Source of the DNA: Alphaproteobacteria bacterium | GTDB taxonomy: Bacteria; Pseudomonadota; Alphaproteobacteria; Thalassobaculales; Thalassobaculaceae | Direction: 5' to 3' | Length of the DNA: 64,000 bases | NCBI GenBank assembly: GCA_024742275.1 | Contig: JANSYS010000016.1 | Span: 1 to 64,000 of the forward strand | Shown here: positions 16,040-25,508 of the stretch, piece after piece | Position numbering within the stretch: the stretch's first letter is position 1 | How the letters are laid out: each line of letters opens with the position of its first letter | Notes under the pieces: model-generated | What the model was told of the DNA's origin: nothing | The model's database searches: none | The model's input: the letters and a program-made list of their open reading frames with translations, nothing else | Made by a program: the position numbers and the translations under genes

Positions 16040-16855
16040 CTAGTCCGGCAGCGGACAGCCCATGAAGGCGCCGATCAGCTTGATCTGCTCGTCCAGCATC
16101 GGCTTGCCGAAATAGATCGGGTGGCCCTTGGCCTCGGCCCGTTTCAGCAGCTCGGTGTGAACCGGAGTCATGATGATTTCGCTGACCGCCGTGCCGGGGC
16201 TGAGCCGGTCCACGTCGACCGGCAGCGCGTCGCCGTCGTGCAGGCCGAGCGAGGTGGTGTTGATCACCACGTCGTAGTCCGCCGGATCGGCGTCAGCCGG
16301 AACCCCGCAAAGTTTCGAACCCGGAAACGCCGCCTGCACCCGTTGTCCGAGAGCCTCGGCCTTGGCCACCGTTCGGTTGGCGATGGCGATCTCCGCCGCC
16401 CCCGCCTCGGCCACGGAGAAGGCGATCGACATCCCTGCCCCGCCGGCGCCGAGCTGCAGCACCTTTTTGCCGGTGAAGTCGTATCCGGCCTTCTCCATGC
16501 CGGTGACGTAGCCCTTGCCGTCGAAGTTGTCGCCCAGCATGCGGCCGTCCTCGGTAAAGCGGATGGCGTTCACCGAGCCGACCCGCGCGCCGCCGGGGGC
16601 GAGTTCGTCGCACAGTTCGGCCATCGCCACCTTGTGCGGTACCGTGACGGTCAGGCCGTGAAAGTTGCGGGTCGCCTTCAGCCCGGCGACGACCGCCGCC
16701 AGGTCCTCCGGCTTAACATCGAGCGGCACCAGCACCGAGTCGATCCCCGCCGCCTCATAGGCCGCGTTGAACACCTGGGGTGCGCGTACATGGTCGGTCG
16801 GATGGGCAAGAATGCCGTAGACGGCGGTCTTGCCGGTGATGTTAAGGGTCGGCAT
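16040..16855 (-). CDS. Shikimate dehydrogenase-like (AroE family) oxidoreductase
   Basis: A 271-residue AroE-fold protein. It keeps the catalytic lysine (VTVPHK), the Asn (GSVNAIR), the Asp (GDNFDGKG), the NADP-binding GAGGAG and NRT motifs and the C-terminal ML-Q pair. The N-terminal SxS motif that binds the shikimate carboxylate is replaced: the loop reads AHPTDHVRAP, so both serines are gone, and the Thr before the catalytic Asp is Phe. A substrate other than shikimate is inferred. It lies 16 bases downstream of a BKACE gene and is probably co-transcribed with it. Usually annotated aroE, which may be misleading. Confidence 0.8.
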   Translation of the reverse strand: MPTLNITGKTAVYGILAHPTDHVRAPQVFNAAYEAAGIDSVLVPLDVKPEDLAAVVAGLKATRNFHGLTVTVPHKVAMAELCDELAPGGARVGSVNAIRFTEDGRMLGDNFDGKGYVTGMEKAGYDFTGKKVLQLGAGGAGMSIAFSVAEAGAAEIAIANRTVAKAEALGQRVQAAFPGSKLCGVPADADPADYDVVINTTSLGLHDGDALPVDVDRLSPGTAVSEIIMTPVHTELLKRAEAKGHPIYFGKPMLDEQIKLIGAFMGCPLPD

Positions 16856-16871
16856 CTGATCGGGCGCCGCT

Positions 16872-17807
16872 CTAGAACTTCACCATGTCGCCGCCCTTGA
16901 GGGCCAGCATCTCGCGAGCTTCTTTCGGGGTGGCGACTTCGAGGCTCAACTCCTCGATGATGCGGCGGATCTTGGCGACCTGCTCGGCGTTCGACTTCGC
17001 CAACTCGCCCTTGCCGATGTAGAGGCTGTCCTCCAGGCCGACGCGGACGTTGCCGCCGTTGATCGCGGCCATGGTGGTGAAGTTCATCTGATGCCGCCCG
17101 GCCGCCAGGACCGACCAGTTGTACTGGTCGCCGAACAGCTTGTCGGCGGTGCGTTTCATGAACATCAGGTTCTCGGGATCGGCGCCGATGCCGCCCAGGA
17201 TGCCGAAGATCGTCTGAACGAAGAGCGGCGGCTTCACGAGCCCGCGGTCGAGGAAATGGGCCAGGTTGTAGAGGTGGCCGACATCATAGCACTCGTACTC
17301 GAACTTCACGCCGTGGCCTTCGCCCAGCTCCTTAAGAACGTACTCGATGTCCTTGAAGGTATTCCGGAAAATGAAATCCCGGCTGTTCTCCAGGAACTTG
17401 GGCTCCCACTCGTGCTGGAAGTCCTTCATCTTGTCCAGGATCGGGAACAGACCGAAATTCATCGAGCCCATGTTAAGCGAGGTCATCTCCGGGCTGGCCG
17501 CCACCGCCGCCGCCAGACGTTCCTCCAGGGTCATGCCGTGACCGCCGCCGGTGGTGATGTTCACCACCGCGTCGGAGTTCTGCTTGATGCGCGGCAGGAA
17601 CTCCATGAAGGCTTTGGGATCGGGGGTCGGGCTTCCGTCGGGATTGCGCGCGTGCAGGTGCAGGATCGAGGCACCGGCCTCGGCCGCGTCGATCGCCTGC
17701 TGGGCCACCTCGTCGGCGGTGATCGGCAGGTGCGGGCTCATGGTCGGGGTGTGGATCGACCCGGTGACCGCACACGTGATGATTACCTTGTTCTGCTTCG
17801 CCGCCAT
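16872..17807 (-). CDS. 3-keto-5-aminohexanoate cleavage family protein (BKACE)
   Basis: A 311-residue TIM-barrel enzyme of the beta-keto acid cleavage family (formerly DUF849). These Zn enzymes condense a beta-keto acid with acetyl-CoA to give acetoacetate and a new acyl-CoA. Visible motifs are the N-terminal KVIITCAVTGS, the Zn-site HLHAR, the NITTGGG strand, MGSMNFG and the late VRVGLEDSLYIGKGELA. The beta-keto substrate varies between subfamilies and cannot be read here. It is the first gene of a two-gene unit with the AroE-like dehydrogenase, which could make the keto substrate. Confidence 0.9.
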   Translation of the reverse strand: MAAKQNKVIITCAVTGSIHTPTMSPHLPITADEVAQQAIDAAEAGASILHLHARNPDGSPTPDPKAFMEFLPRIKQNSDAVVNITTGGGHGMTLEERLAAAVAASPEMTSLNMGSMNFGLFPILDKMKDFQHEWEPKFLENSRDFIFRNTFKDIEYVLKELGEGHGVKFEYECYDVGHLYNLAHFLDRGLVKPPLFVQTIFGILGGIGADPENLMFMKRTADKLFGDQYNWSVLAAGRHQMNFTTMAAINGGNVRVGLEDSLYIGKGELAKSNAEQVAKIRRIIEELSLEVATPKEAREMLALKGGDMVKF

Positions 17808-17941
17808 GGCTTCCTCCGTCTGACCGACTTCTTGTTTCGGGCGCTACGGTAGCGGCTCGCCTCCGACGATCAAAGACCCTGAAATCCGTGCCGCGACGAT
17901 TGGCGCGACGGAATTCCGTTCGGTGCCCGTTGAGGACGGTA

Positions 17942-17955
17942 CAGGTGGCCACCTG
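17942..17955. promoter_or_regulatory. 14-base perfect palindrome upstream of the EF-hand/ECF operon
   Basis: CAGGTGGCCACCTG is fully self-complementary. It lies 33 bases before the EF-hand gene start (17989) in the 181-base space between divergent transcription units, so it is a candidate operator for either. No protein is assigned. Confidence 0.4.
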
Positions 17956-17988
17956 ACCGAGTATCACCCCCCAACGGAGACCAGACAG

Positions 17989-18453
17989 ATGACCACCCGT
18001 ATCAAAGCTCTCGCCCTCGTCGCGGCCCTCGGTTCAGCCGTGCTCGTCCCCTCCCTCGCCACTGCCCATGGCGACAAGGACGCCCACGGCCTCCGCGCCG
18101 GAGAGCGTGCCGAGCATATGGAGCGACGCTTTCAGGAGATCGACACGGACAAGGACGGTAAAATCACCGGTGCGGAAATCGACGCCTTTCGCGCCGCCCG
18201 CTTCGCCGCAGCGGACGCCAACGGCGACGGCAAGCTGAGCGTCGAGGAAATGCAGGCCGCCCGGTCCGAGCAGCGCAAGGAGAGGTTTGGCCGTATGATC
18301 GCCCGTCTCGACAAGGACGGCGACGGACAACTAAGCGCCGCGGAGATGCCGAAGCGCGGCGACCGCCTGATGAAGCTGGACAAGGACGGCGACGGCGCTG
18401 TCTCTCTTGAAGAGATGAAGGCGGCCAAGGGCCGTCACGGCCCGAAGCACTGA
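17989..18453 (+). CDS. Exported EF-hand calcium-binding protein
   Basis: A 154-residue protein with a signal peptide (LALVAALGSAVLVPSLATA) and four EF-hand loops: DTDKDGKITGAE, DANGDGKLSVEE, DKDGDGQLSAAE and DKDGDGAVSLEE. It should bind calcium in the periplasm. The C-terminus is basic and His-containing. The ATG at 17989 is chosen because GGAGA precedes it by eight bases and the signal peptide begins there. It is followed 24 bases later by an ECF sigma factor gene, suggesting that it is a target or co-sensor of that system. Confidence 0.88.
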   Translation: MTTRIKALALVAALGSAVLVPSLATAHGDKDAHGLRAGERAEHMERRFQEIDTDKDGKITGAEIDAFRAARFAAADANGDGKLSVEEMQAARSEQRKERFGRMIARLDKDGDGQLSAAEMPKRGDRLMKLDKDGDGAVSLEEMKAAKGRHGPKH

Positions 18454-18477
18454 CCACCCGCGCGAGGAGGCGTCGGC

Positions 18478-19050
18478 TTGACCGATCGATCCCAGGAGGA
18501 TCCCGATGCGGCCCTCATGCCCCGGATCGCGGATGGCGACGCCGCCGCCTTCCGGGCGCTGGTCGACCGTCACGCCGACCGCCTCCTCGCCTTCGCCCAG
18601 CGCATGCTGGGCGATCGCGCGACCGCCGAGGACGTGGTTCAGGACACCTATCTGTCCCTGTGGCGGAAGGCCGGGGATTGGGCACCACAGGCCCGCGTCT
18701 CGACTTGGCTGTACCGGGTGGCGCGCAACGCCGCTCTGGATCGCCTGCGACGGGTCAGGCCCACGGTCGATCCGGAGGACGCCGGTTTGATCGACCCCGG
18801 CCCCGCTCCCGACCGCCGGCTCGACGACGCGGCGACGGCCGACGGCGTGCGGGCGGCCCTCAATGCCCTGCCTGAACGTCAGCGCGCGGCGATCGTGCTG
18901 GTACACTACGAAGGTCTTTCCGGCGCGGAGGCCTCCGCCGCCCTCGATATCTCGGTCGAGGCTCTTGAATCGCTGTTGGCGCGCGGCCGTCGCGCCCTCC
19001 GTCAGGCGTTGGCCGACCGTCGCCTCGAACTTCTGGGAGACTCCCGATGA
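18478..19050 (+). CDS. ECF-type RNA polymerase sigma factor
   Basis: A 190-residue sigma-70 family extracytoplasmic-function factor. Region 2 spans about residues 20-90 (DRLLAFAQRMLGDRATAEDVVQDTYLSLWRKA is its conserved core) and region 4 about residues 120-180 (LPERQRAAIVLVHYEGLSGAEASAALDISV). It begins with TTG at 18478 behind GAGGAGG (18464-18470); an ATG at 18517 is the alternative but would cut the usual N-terminal part. Its stop overlaps the next gene by ATGA. A role in an envelope or metal stress response is inferred from the neighbours. Confidence 0.93.
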   Translation: MTDRSQEDPDAALMPRIADGDAAAFRALVDRHADRLLAFAQRMLGDRATAEDVVQDTYLSLWRKAGDWAPQARVSTWLYRVARNAALDRLRRVRPTVDPEDAGLIDPGPAPDRRLDDAATADGVRAALNALPERQRAAIVLVHYEGLSGAEASAALDISVEALESLLARGRRALRQALADRRLELLGDSR

Positions 19051-19511
19051 CCGACATCACACGCGACCGGGTTCTGAACCTGATCCACGCCTATGGCGGC
19101 GATCCCGCCCGTTGGCCCGGGGCGGAGCGCGAGGCCGCGGTGGCGCGACTGTCAGGAGACCCCGAGCTTGCACGGGCCGCCGACGAGGCCCGAGCGCTCG
19201 ATCTGGCGCTGGATGCTCTGCCCATGCCGCATCCGAGCCCGACGCTTAGGGTCCGCCTGAAGGACATTCCGGAAAGTGGAAGCGGCCTGCTAGATCTGGT
19301 CGCCGGCTGGATCGGCCTTTGGCGCCCGGCTGCCGGGCTGGCGACTGCCGCCGCGCTGGGCGTCCTTATCGGTATAGCCGATCCCAGCCTGCCATTGCCC
19401 GGCTTCGGGACGGAGACCGTTTCCGTGCAATCCGTCGAGACGGCCGACACCGACACCTACTCGCTCGCCGCCGCCTCAGCGGTGGGCTTCGCCCCCCAGG
19501 ATACGTTCTGA
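19047..19511 (+). CDS. Putative anti-sigma factor, single-pass membrane protein
   Basis: A 154-residue protein translationally coupled to the ECF sigma gene. The N-terminal cytoplasmic part (about residues 1-85) starts with VLNLIHAYGGDPARWPGAER and is helical. One membrane helix follows at about residues 95-112 (AAGLATAAALGVLIGIA) and then a short periplasmic tail. There is no zinc-binding H-C-C motif of the ZAS anti-sigma family. Position and topology suggest an anti-sigma factor, but this is inference. Confidence 0.65.
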   Translation: MTDITRDRVLNLIHAYGGDPARWPGAEREAAVARLSGDPELARAADEARALDLALDALPMPHPSPTLRVRLKDIPESGSGLLDLVAGWIGLWRPAAGLATAAALGVLIGIADPSLPLPGFGTETVSVQSVETADTDTYSLAAASAVGFAPQDTF

Positions 19512-19544
19512 GTTCCGCAAGCCTGATCTGAGCCGAGACCCGAT

Positions 19545-20033
19545 ATGACGCGCACCCGCTGGCTGATCCTCGCCCTGCTCGCTTCCCTCGCCGTGAACCT
19601 GTTCATCGGCGGCCTCGCCGTCGGCCGATGGGTCGATCATGGATGGGGATGGCGTGACGGACCGCATCGTCACGCAGGCCCTCCACCGGAAGGCTCCGCC
19701 CCGCGTTGGTTGCGTCGGATGGCGGGAGAAGAGGGCATCGAGACCGTTCGCTCGGTCTGGGGACAGCATGCGCCGATCATCGAACCGCTACGCGTCGAGG
19801 CGGACGCGGCACGGTCGGCCGTAGCCGACGCGCTGGCGGCAAAACCGTTTGTGCGCGCTGATTATGAGTCGGCCTTGGCCGCTATGCGCGAGTCCATGGG
19901 CCGGATGCAGGCGGCGATCCACGGTGCGGTAGTCGATGTGGTGTCCGCCATGACGCCGGAACAGCGCGCCGCGTTTGCCGAACGCGCGCGAGCCTGGGCC
20001 GACAAACGGAGAAGCTCCCCGCCGGCGGACTGA
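19545..20033 (+). CDS. Periplasmic heavy-metal sensor / Spy-CpxP-like protein
   Basis: A 162-residue protein anchored by an N-terminal helix (WLILALLASLAVNLFIGGLAVG). It has a His-rich spacer (HGWGWRDGPHRHAG) and a long helical periplasmic domain like the Metal_resist/Spy/CpxP group (about residues 60-150, ending with MTPEQRAAFAERARAWADK). Such proteins sense metals or misfolded protein beside ECF systems of the CnrYXH kind. It starts 33 bases after the putative anti-sigma gene and closes the four-gene cassette. Metal specificity is unknown. Confidence 0.8.
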   Translation: MTRTRWLILALLASLAVNLFIGGLAVGRWVDHGWGWRDGPHRHAGPPPEGSAPRWLRRMAGEEGIETVRSVWGQHAPIIEPLRVEADAARSAVADALAAKPFVRADYESALAAMRESMGRMQAAIHGAVVDVVSAMTPEQRAAFAERARAWADKRRSSPPAD

Positions 20034-20078
20034 GCACGAAGCGGTAACACTTCACTGGGGCGCGGTGCCCCAGAATGC

Positions 20079-20915
20079 CTAGGTATCCGTCATATCGCCG
20101 ATCACACGCTCGCGAATCTGCTGCCAGCCGTGTTCGTCGGCGGCGGCGATAATTCCACCGTGAAGTTCCGCCGGACGATACGGGCGGCCATCGATGCGGG
20201 CGGCGTAGCCCCCGGCTTCGGCATGGATCAAGAGGCCCGGCGCGTGATCCCAAGGCATGTTCTTCCAGTACACCGCGTAGTGCCAGCGTCCGGTGGCGAG
20301 TTGGATGTAGTCGTAACCCGCGCAGCCCCGTCGGTAGTGCCGGTCGCCGAGAACCTCGTTTGCGCGTTGCCGGATGCCCGACCTTACGGTCTCGGGAAAG
20401 AAGCGGAAGTTGAACGAGCCCTCGACCGCGTCGAGGGCAGCGGCCGGGGCGACCTCCAACCGGTGTCGGTTTCCCTGCTGCAGCATCCAGGCCCCCTCGC
20501 CCTTGGCGGCAACGGCGGTGCGCTTGTCCACTGGCTGATGGATGGCCGCGGCGATGGTCTCGCCCCGGTGGGTGAGCGCTACCATGACGCAGAACCGATC
20601 CTTGCCCTCGGCAAAATTTTTGGTGCCGTCGACCGGATCGACGATCCAGACCGGCGCCTCGCCCTCGATCTTCTTCAGCAGGGAGCGGTCCCGTTCGACG
20701 GACTCCTCACCGATGACGACGGATCCCGGATAGAGCGCTGGGAGCTCTTCGGCCAGGAGGCGCTCGGCCGCCTCGTCGGCGACCGTGACCAGATCGTTCG
20801 GACCGGTCTTCTCACGGATATCGCCGTCGTCCAGGTTGCGCCAGCGCGGCAGGATCTCCGCTTCCGCCACGGCGTCGAGGGTGGCGGCCAACCGGTCGAG
20901 ATCGACGGACGTCAT
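20079..20915 (-). CDS. Inositol monophosphatase family protein
   Basis: A 278-residue Mg-dependent phosphatase of the IMPase/FBPase/HisN superfamily. Metal motifs are VIGEESVE, WIVDPVDGTKNF and MPWDHAPG in the usual order. Members hydrolyse inositol phosphate, histidinol phosphate or 3'-phosphoadenosine phosphates; the sequence alone does not decide. The frame is open to 20963, but the ATG at 20915 has GGAG about ten bases upstream and places the fold start normally. It stands alone, downstream of the groEL terminator and facing the metal-sensor gene. Confidence 0.88.
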   Translation of the reverse strand: MTSVDLDRLAATLDAVAEAEILPRWRNLDDGDIREKTGPNDLVTVADEAAERLLAEELPALYPGSVVIGEESVERDRSLLKKIEGEAPVWIVDPVDGTKNFAEGKDRFCVMVALTHRGETIAAAIHQPVDKRTAVAAKGEGAWMLQQGNRHRLEVAPAAALDAVEGSFNFRFFPETVRSGIRQRANEVLGDRHYRRGCAGYDYIQLATGRWHYAVYWKNMPWDHAPGLLIHAEAGGYAARIDGRPYRPAELHGGIIAAADEHGWQQIRERVIGDMTDT

Positions 20916-20976
20916 GGCGGAACGCTCCGGAACAGGAACTGGCAACGGATCAATACTGGACAATCCCAGACAAACG

Positions 20977-21004
20977 AAAAGGGCCGGACGCGCGGCCCGG
21001 CCCC
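20977..21004 (-). terminator. Rho-independent terminator after groEL
   Basis: Reading on the minus strand, GGGCCGG and CCGGCCC (plus positions 20997-21003 and 20981-20987) form a stem with a 9-base loop, followed by TTTT (20980-20977). It lies 25 bases after the groEL stop. Confidence 0.75.
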
Positions 21005-21028
21005 TTCCCTAGCATGCGTGCGGCAGGC

Positions 21029-22747
<1,719 letters not shown>

Positions 22748-23035
22748 TTAGCCGACCACACCCATGATGTCGGACTCCTTCATGATGAGGAGTTCCTGGC
22801 CGTCGATCTTGACCTCGGTGCCCGACCATTTGCCGTACAGCACGGTGTCGCCCTTCTTCACGTCCAGCGGCTGAACCTTCCCGTTTTCGTCGCGTGCGCC
22901 CGGACCGGCGGCAACGACCTTGCCCTGCATCGGCTTTTCCTTGGCGGTGTCGGGGATGATGATCCCGCCGGCGGTCTTCGTATCGGCCTGCAGCGGCTCG
23001 ATGACCACGCGGTCGTGCAGCGGACGGAATTTCAT
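22748..23035 (-). CDS. groS: Co-chaperonin GroES (10 kDa)
   Basis: A 95-residue lid protein of the GroEL chaperonin. It starts [17 protein letters not shown] and includes the mobile loop around [10 protein letters not shown], then [24 protein letters not shown]. The ATG at 23035 follows a GGAGGAG site, and the longer frame to 23080 would read through the CIRCE element. First gene of the groES-groEL operon. Confidence 0.98.
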   Translation of the reverse strand: MKFRPLHDRVVIEPLQADTKTAGGIIIPDTAKEKPMQGKVVAAGPGARDENGKVQPLDVKKGDTVLYGKWSGTEVKIDGQELLIMKESDIMGVVG

Positions 23036-23073
23036 GGGGTCTCCTCCATGCTGGGTTCTGGAAGCGGCGGGCC

Positions 23074-23100
23074 TTAGCACTCACCGTGATTGAGTGCCAG
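23074..23100 (-). promoter_or_regulatory. CIRCE element (HrcA operator) of groESL
   Basis: TTAGCACTC (23074-23082), nine bases, then GAGTGCCAG (23092-23100) matches the CIRCE consensus, with only the outer two bases of the right arm differing. It lies 38 bases upstream of the groES start, so HrcA repression with heat induction is expected. Confidence 0.92.
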
Positions 23101-23101
23101 G

Positions 23102-23130
23102 GGTATGGGGGTTCAACCCCCTGATGTCAA
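23102..23130 (-). promoter_or_regulatory. Candidate groES promoter with internal palindrome
   Basis: On the minus strand TTGACA (23130-23125) is a perfect -35. Seventeen bases on, CATACC (23107-23102) is a weak -10, just before CIRCE. The spacer contains a 15-base palindrome (23107-23121; arms GGGGGTT and AACCCCC), which could instead be the end of the hflX transcript. Confidence 0.4.
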
Positions 23131-23140
23131 CCGGGCGCCC

Positions 23141-24448
23141 TCAGTCGACGCGTTGAAACCGGTCGCCGAACCGCTTTTCCGCTCGTGCGAGAGCACTCGG
23201 GTCAAGACCGACGGTGATCCGTGAACCGGTCTCGTCGTCGACACGATCGATGATGTCGCCGTGACTGTGGAGCCAGGCTGCGATCTCGCCGTCGGCGTAG
23301 TCGACGAGCAACGTAACGACGCGATGATCGGCCGAGAGTACCTTGTCGATCGCCGCCACCAGATCGGGGATGCCCTCGCCCGTGACGGCGGAGACACAAA
23401 CCGTCTCATCGTTCCGCCGCGCAACCTCGTTCCGCAAGGTGATCCGGCGTTCCTCGGGAAGCCGGTCGATCTTGTTCAGGACATCCAACATCCGCCCCGG
23501 CCGCGTTGTCTCATCGACACCGAGATCCTCAAGCACCGTCAACACGTCGCGCTTCTGAGCCTCGGTATCCGGATGGGAGATGTCGCGGACATGCAGGACG
23601 ATATCGGCTTCGGTGACTTCTTCGAGGGTCGCCCGGAACGCCGCGACCAGATGGGTCGGCAAGTCGGATATGAAGCCGACCGTGTCGGACACGATGACCG
23701 TTCGACCGCCAGGAAGATCGATCCGACGCATGGTCGGATCGAGGGTTGCGAACAGTAGATCCTGGGCCATCACCGAAGCGCCGGACAGCCGGTTGAAGAG
23801 CGTGGACTTGCCGGCGTTCGTATAGCCGACCAAGGCGACGATCGGGAACGGCACACGACGCCTTGCCTCCCGATGCAGTTCGCGGGTCCGCTTGACCTCC
23901 TCGAGCTCGCGCTTGATCCGGGTGATGCGGTCGCCGATGAGCCGCCTGTCGAGTTCGAGTTGGCGTTCGCCGGGGCCGCCGAGAAACCCGGCGCCGCCCC
24001 GCTGGCGTTCCAGGTGTGTCCATGACCGGACGAGGCGGGATCTCTGAAAAGTGAGGGAAGCGAGTTCGACCTGAAGACGACCTTCGTGAGTCCGCGCGCG
24101 TGCTCCGAAGATCTCCAGAATGAGCTGCGTGCGGTCGATGACCTTCACGTTCAGCTCTTTCTCCAGATTTCGCTGCTGGACCGGGGTCAGCGCATGATCG
24201 ACGACGACGACATCGACCTCCATCGCCTCCGCGAGGGCGGCGAACCGCTCGATCTGCCCACCTCCCAGCAGAGTTCCGGGCCGCGGTCTGTTCACCGTGA
24301 CGACTTCGGAATGGGCGTTCTCAAGATCGATCGCCGCGGTCAGACCCACGGCCTCCTCAAGACGCGCTTCCGGATCGCGCACGCCAGGGGCGTCGTCGTC
24401 CTTCGATGGCAGGCGCGGATGCAAGACAATCGCGCGGCTCTTACCCAT
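23141..24448 (-). CDS. hflX: Ribosome-associated GTPase HflX
   Basis: A 435-residue GTPase that splits stalled or heat-damaged ribosomes. The N-terminal HflX domain includes PGTLLGGGQIE and DHALTPVQQRNLEKEL. The linker carries GPGERQLELDRR. The G domain has G1 GYTNAGKSTLFN, G3 DTVGFI and G4 NKID. A short C-terminal domain completes the usual length. It is the gene after hfq on the same strand (50-base gap), the classical hfq-hflX pair, and lies directly upstream of groESL. Confidence 0.95.
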   Translation of the reverse strand: MGKSRAIVLHPRLPSKDDDAPGVRDPEARLEEAVGLTAAIDLENAHSEVVTVNRPRPGTLLGGGQIERFAALAEAMEVDVVVVDHALTPVQQRNLEKELNVKVIDRTQLILEIFGARARTHEGRLQVELASLTFQRSRLVRSWTHLERQRGGAGFLGGPGERQLELDRRLIGDRITRIKRELEEVKRTRELHREARRRVPFPIVALVGYTNAGKSTLFNRLSGASVMAQDLLFATLDPTMRRIDLPGGRTVIVSDTVGFISDLPTHLVAAFRATLEEVTEADIVLHVRDISHPDTEAQKRDVLTVLEDLGVDETTRPGRMLDVLNKIDRLPEERRITLRNEVARRNDETVCVSAVTGEGIPDLVAAIDKVLSADHRVVTLLVDYADGEIAAWLHSHGDIIDRVDDETGSRITVGLDPSALARAEKRFGDRFQRVD

Positions 24449-24498
24449 ACGTCGGTCCAGTCATGCCCGGCAGCTTATCCCATCCGGGGACATTTGGG

Positions 24499-24747
24499 TC
24501 AGCTATCGCTGTCCTCGCCCGGCTCGAACAGGCTAACCGGATGCTGCGGCATGATCGTCGACACAGCGTGCTTATAGACAAGCTGCGAGTGGGCGTCGCG
24601 GCGCAACAGCAGACAGAAGTTGTCGAACCACGTAACTATGCCCTGAAGTTTCACGCCGTTGACGAGGAACACCGTGACGGGCGTCTTATCCTTACGAATC
24701 TTGTTGAGAAAGACATCCTGGACGCTCTGGCTCTTTTCTGCGGCCAT
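24499..24747 (-). CDS. hfq: RNA chaperone Hfq
   Basis: An 82-residue Sm-like protein that pairs small RNAs with mRNAs. It has the Sm1 motif ([22 protein letters not shown]) and the Sm2 motif ([12 protein letters not shown]), including the YKH signature at the uridine-binding face. The short C-terminal tail is acidic, as usual in alphaproteobacteria. It lies downstream of the ntr/trkA/dat genes and leads into hflX. Confidence 0.97.
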   Translation of the reverse strand: MAAEKSQSVQDVFLNKIRKDKTPVTVFLVNGVKLQGIVTWFDNFCLLLRRDAHSQLVYKHAVSTIMPQHPVSLFEPGEDSDS

Positions 24748-24854
24748 TGTTTTTTTCCTTCGCTCCTCAATCGGCTCGTCCGCGATGGCGGCGGCACCGC
24801 CCTTTTCGCAGATGCGAGATCATTCTGAAAGATATACCGCGAAATCCTTGCGAC

Positions 24855-25508
24855 TCAACCGCCTAGGACCTCGAGAAGCGCATTGCATCCAAAAAGATGC
24901 GCGGCGGGCGGAAAGGCCGTCATGTCCTCGGGCGGCGGATTATCGGGGTGCAGCAGGATTGGAGTGCATCCGGCACCATGAGCGCATTCCAGATCGACCG
25001 CGCTGTCGCCGACAAACCAGACCCTCGGGCCAGCGGGAACGCCCGTCCCGTCGAGCGCTAGGTGGATGGGATCAGGTGCGGGTTTGTCACGTGGGGCGTC
25101 GGTCGCGCCGACCAGTTTATGGAAGTATCCGTCCCACCCGAGATGGGCCGCTTCGGCGCGCAGATACATGCCGGTCTTGTTGCTGACCACGCCGGCAGGG
25201 ACGCCTGCTTCCGCCAGTGCTTGGAGCAGTTCGACCGATCCCGGCAACGGTTTCAGCGTTTGCAGATGGATCTCGGCGAAACTGTCGTAGAACAATTTCG
25301 AAGCATCTTCCCAACGATCGCCGAACAGGGTCGGAAAACGTTCCCGCATGGAGAGCTTGGCGTTCGCCCTGCATTCGTCCTCGCTCCAGGGCTCGAGGCC
25401 ATACGCGGCGAACGTGATCGCCATGGCCCGAGCGATGCCACCCCAATTGTCGACAAGAGTCGAATCCCAGTCGAACAGGACCGCGTTCGGGCGCGGAAGC
25501 GGATTCAC
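24855..25508 (-). CDS. HAD family hydrolase, phosphoglycolate phosphatase-like
   Basis: A 217-residue haloacid dehalogenase-type phosphatase. Motif I is FDWDSTLVDN with the nucleophilic Asp, motif II is VVSNKT, the lysine region is DKPAPDPIHLAL, and motif IV is WFVGDSAVDLECA. A helical cap follows motif I. It resembles Gph-like phosphatases, but the substrate is uncertain. It overlaps the end of the transaminase gene by four bases, so the two are translated together. Confidence 0.88.
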   Translation of the reverse strand: MNPLPRPNAVLFDWDSTLVDNWGGIARAMAITFAAYGLEPWSEDECRANAKLSMRERFPTLFGDRWEDASKLFYDSFAEIHLQTLKPLPGSVELLQALAEAGVPAGVVSNKTGMYLRAEAAHLGWDGYFHKLVGATDAPRDKPAPDPIHLALDGTGVPAGPRVWFVGDSAVDLECAHGAGCTPILLHPDNPPPEDMTAFPPAAHLFGCNALLEVLGG

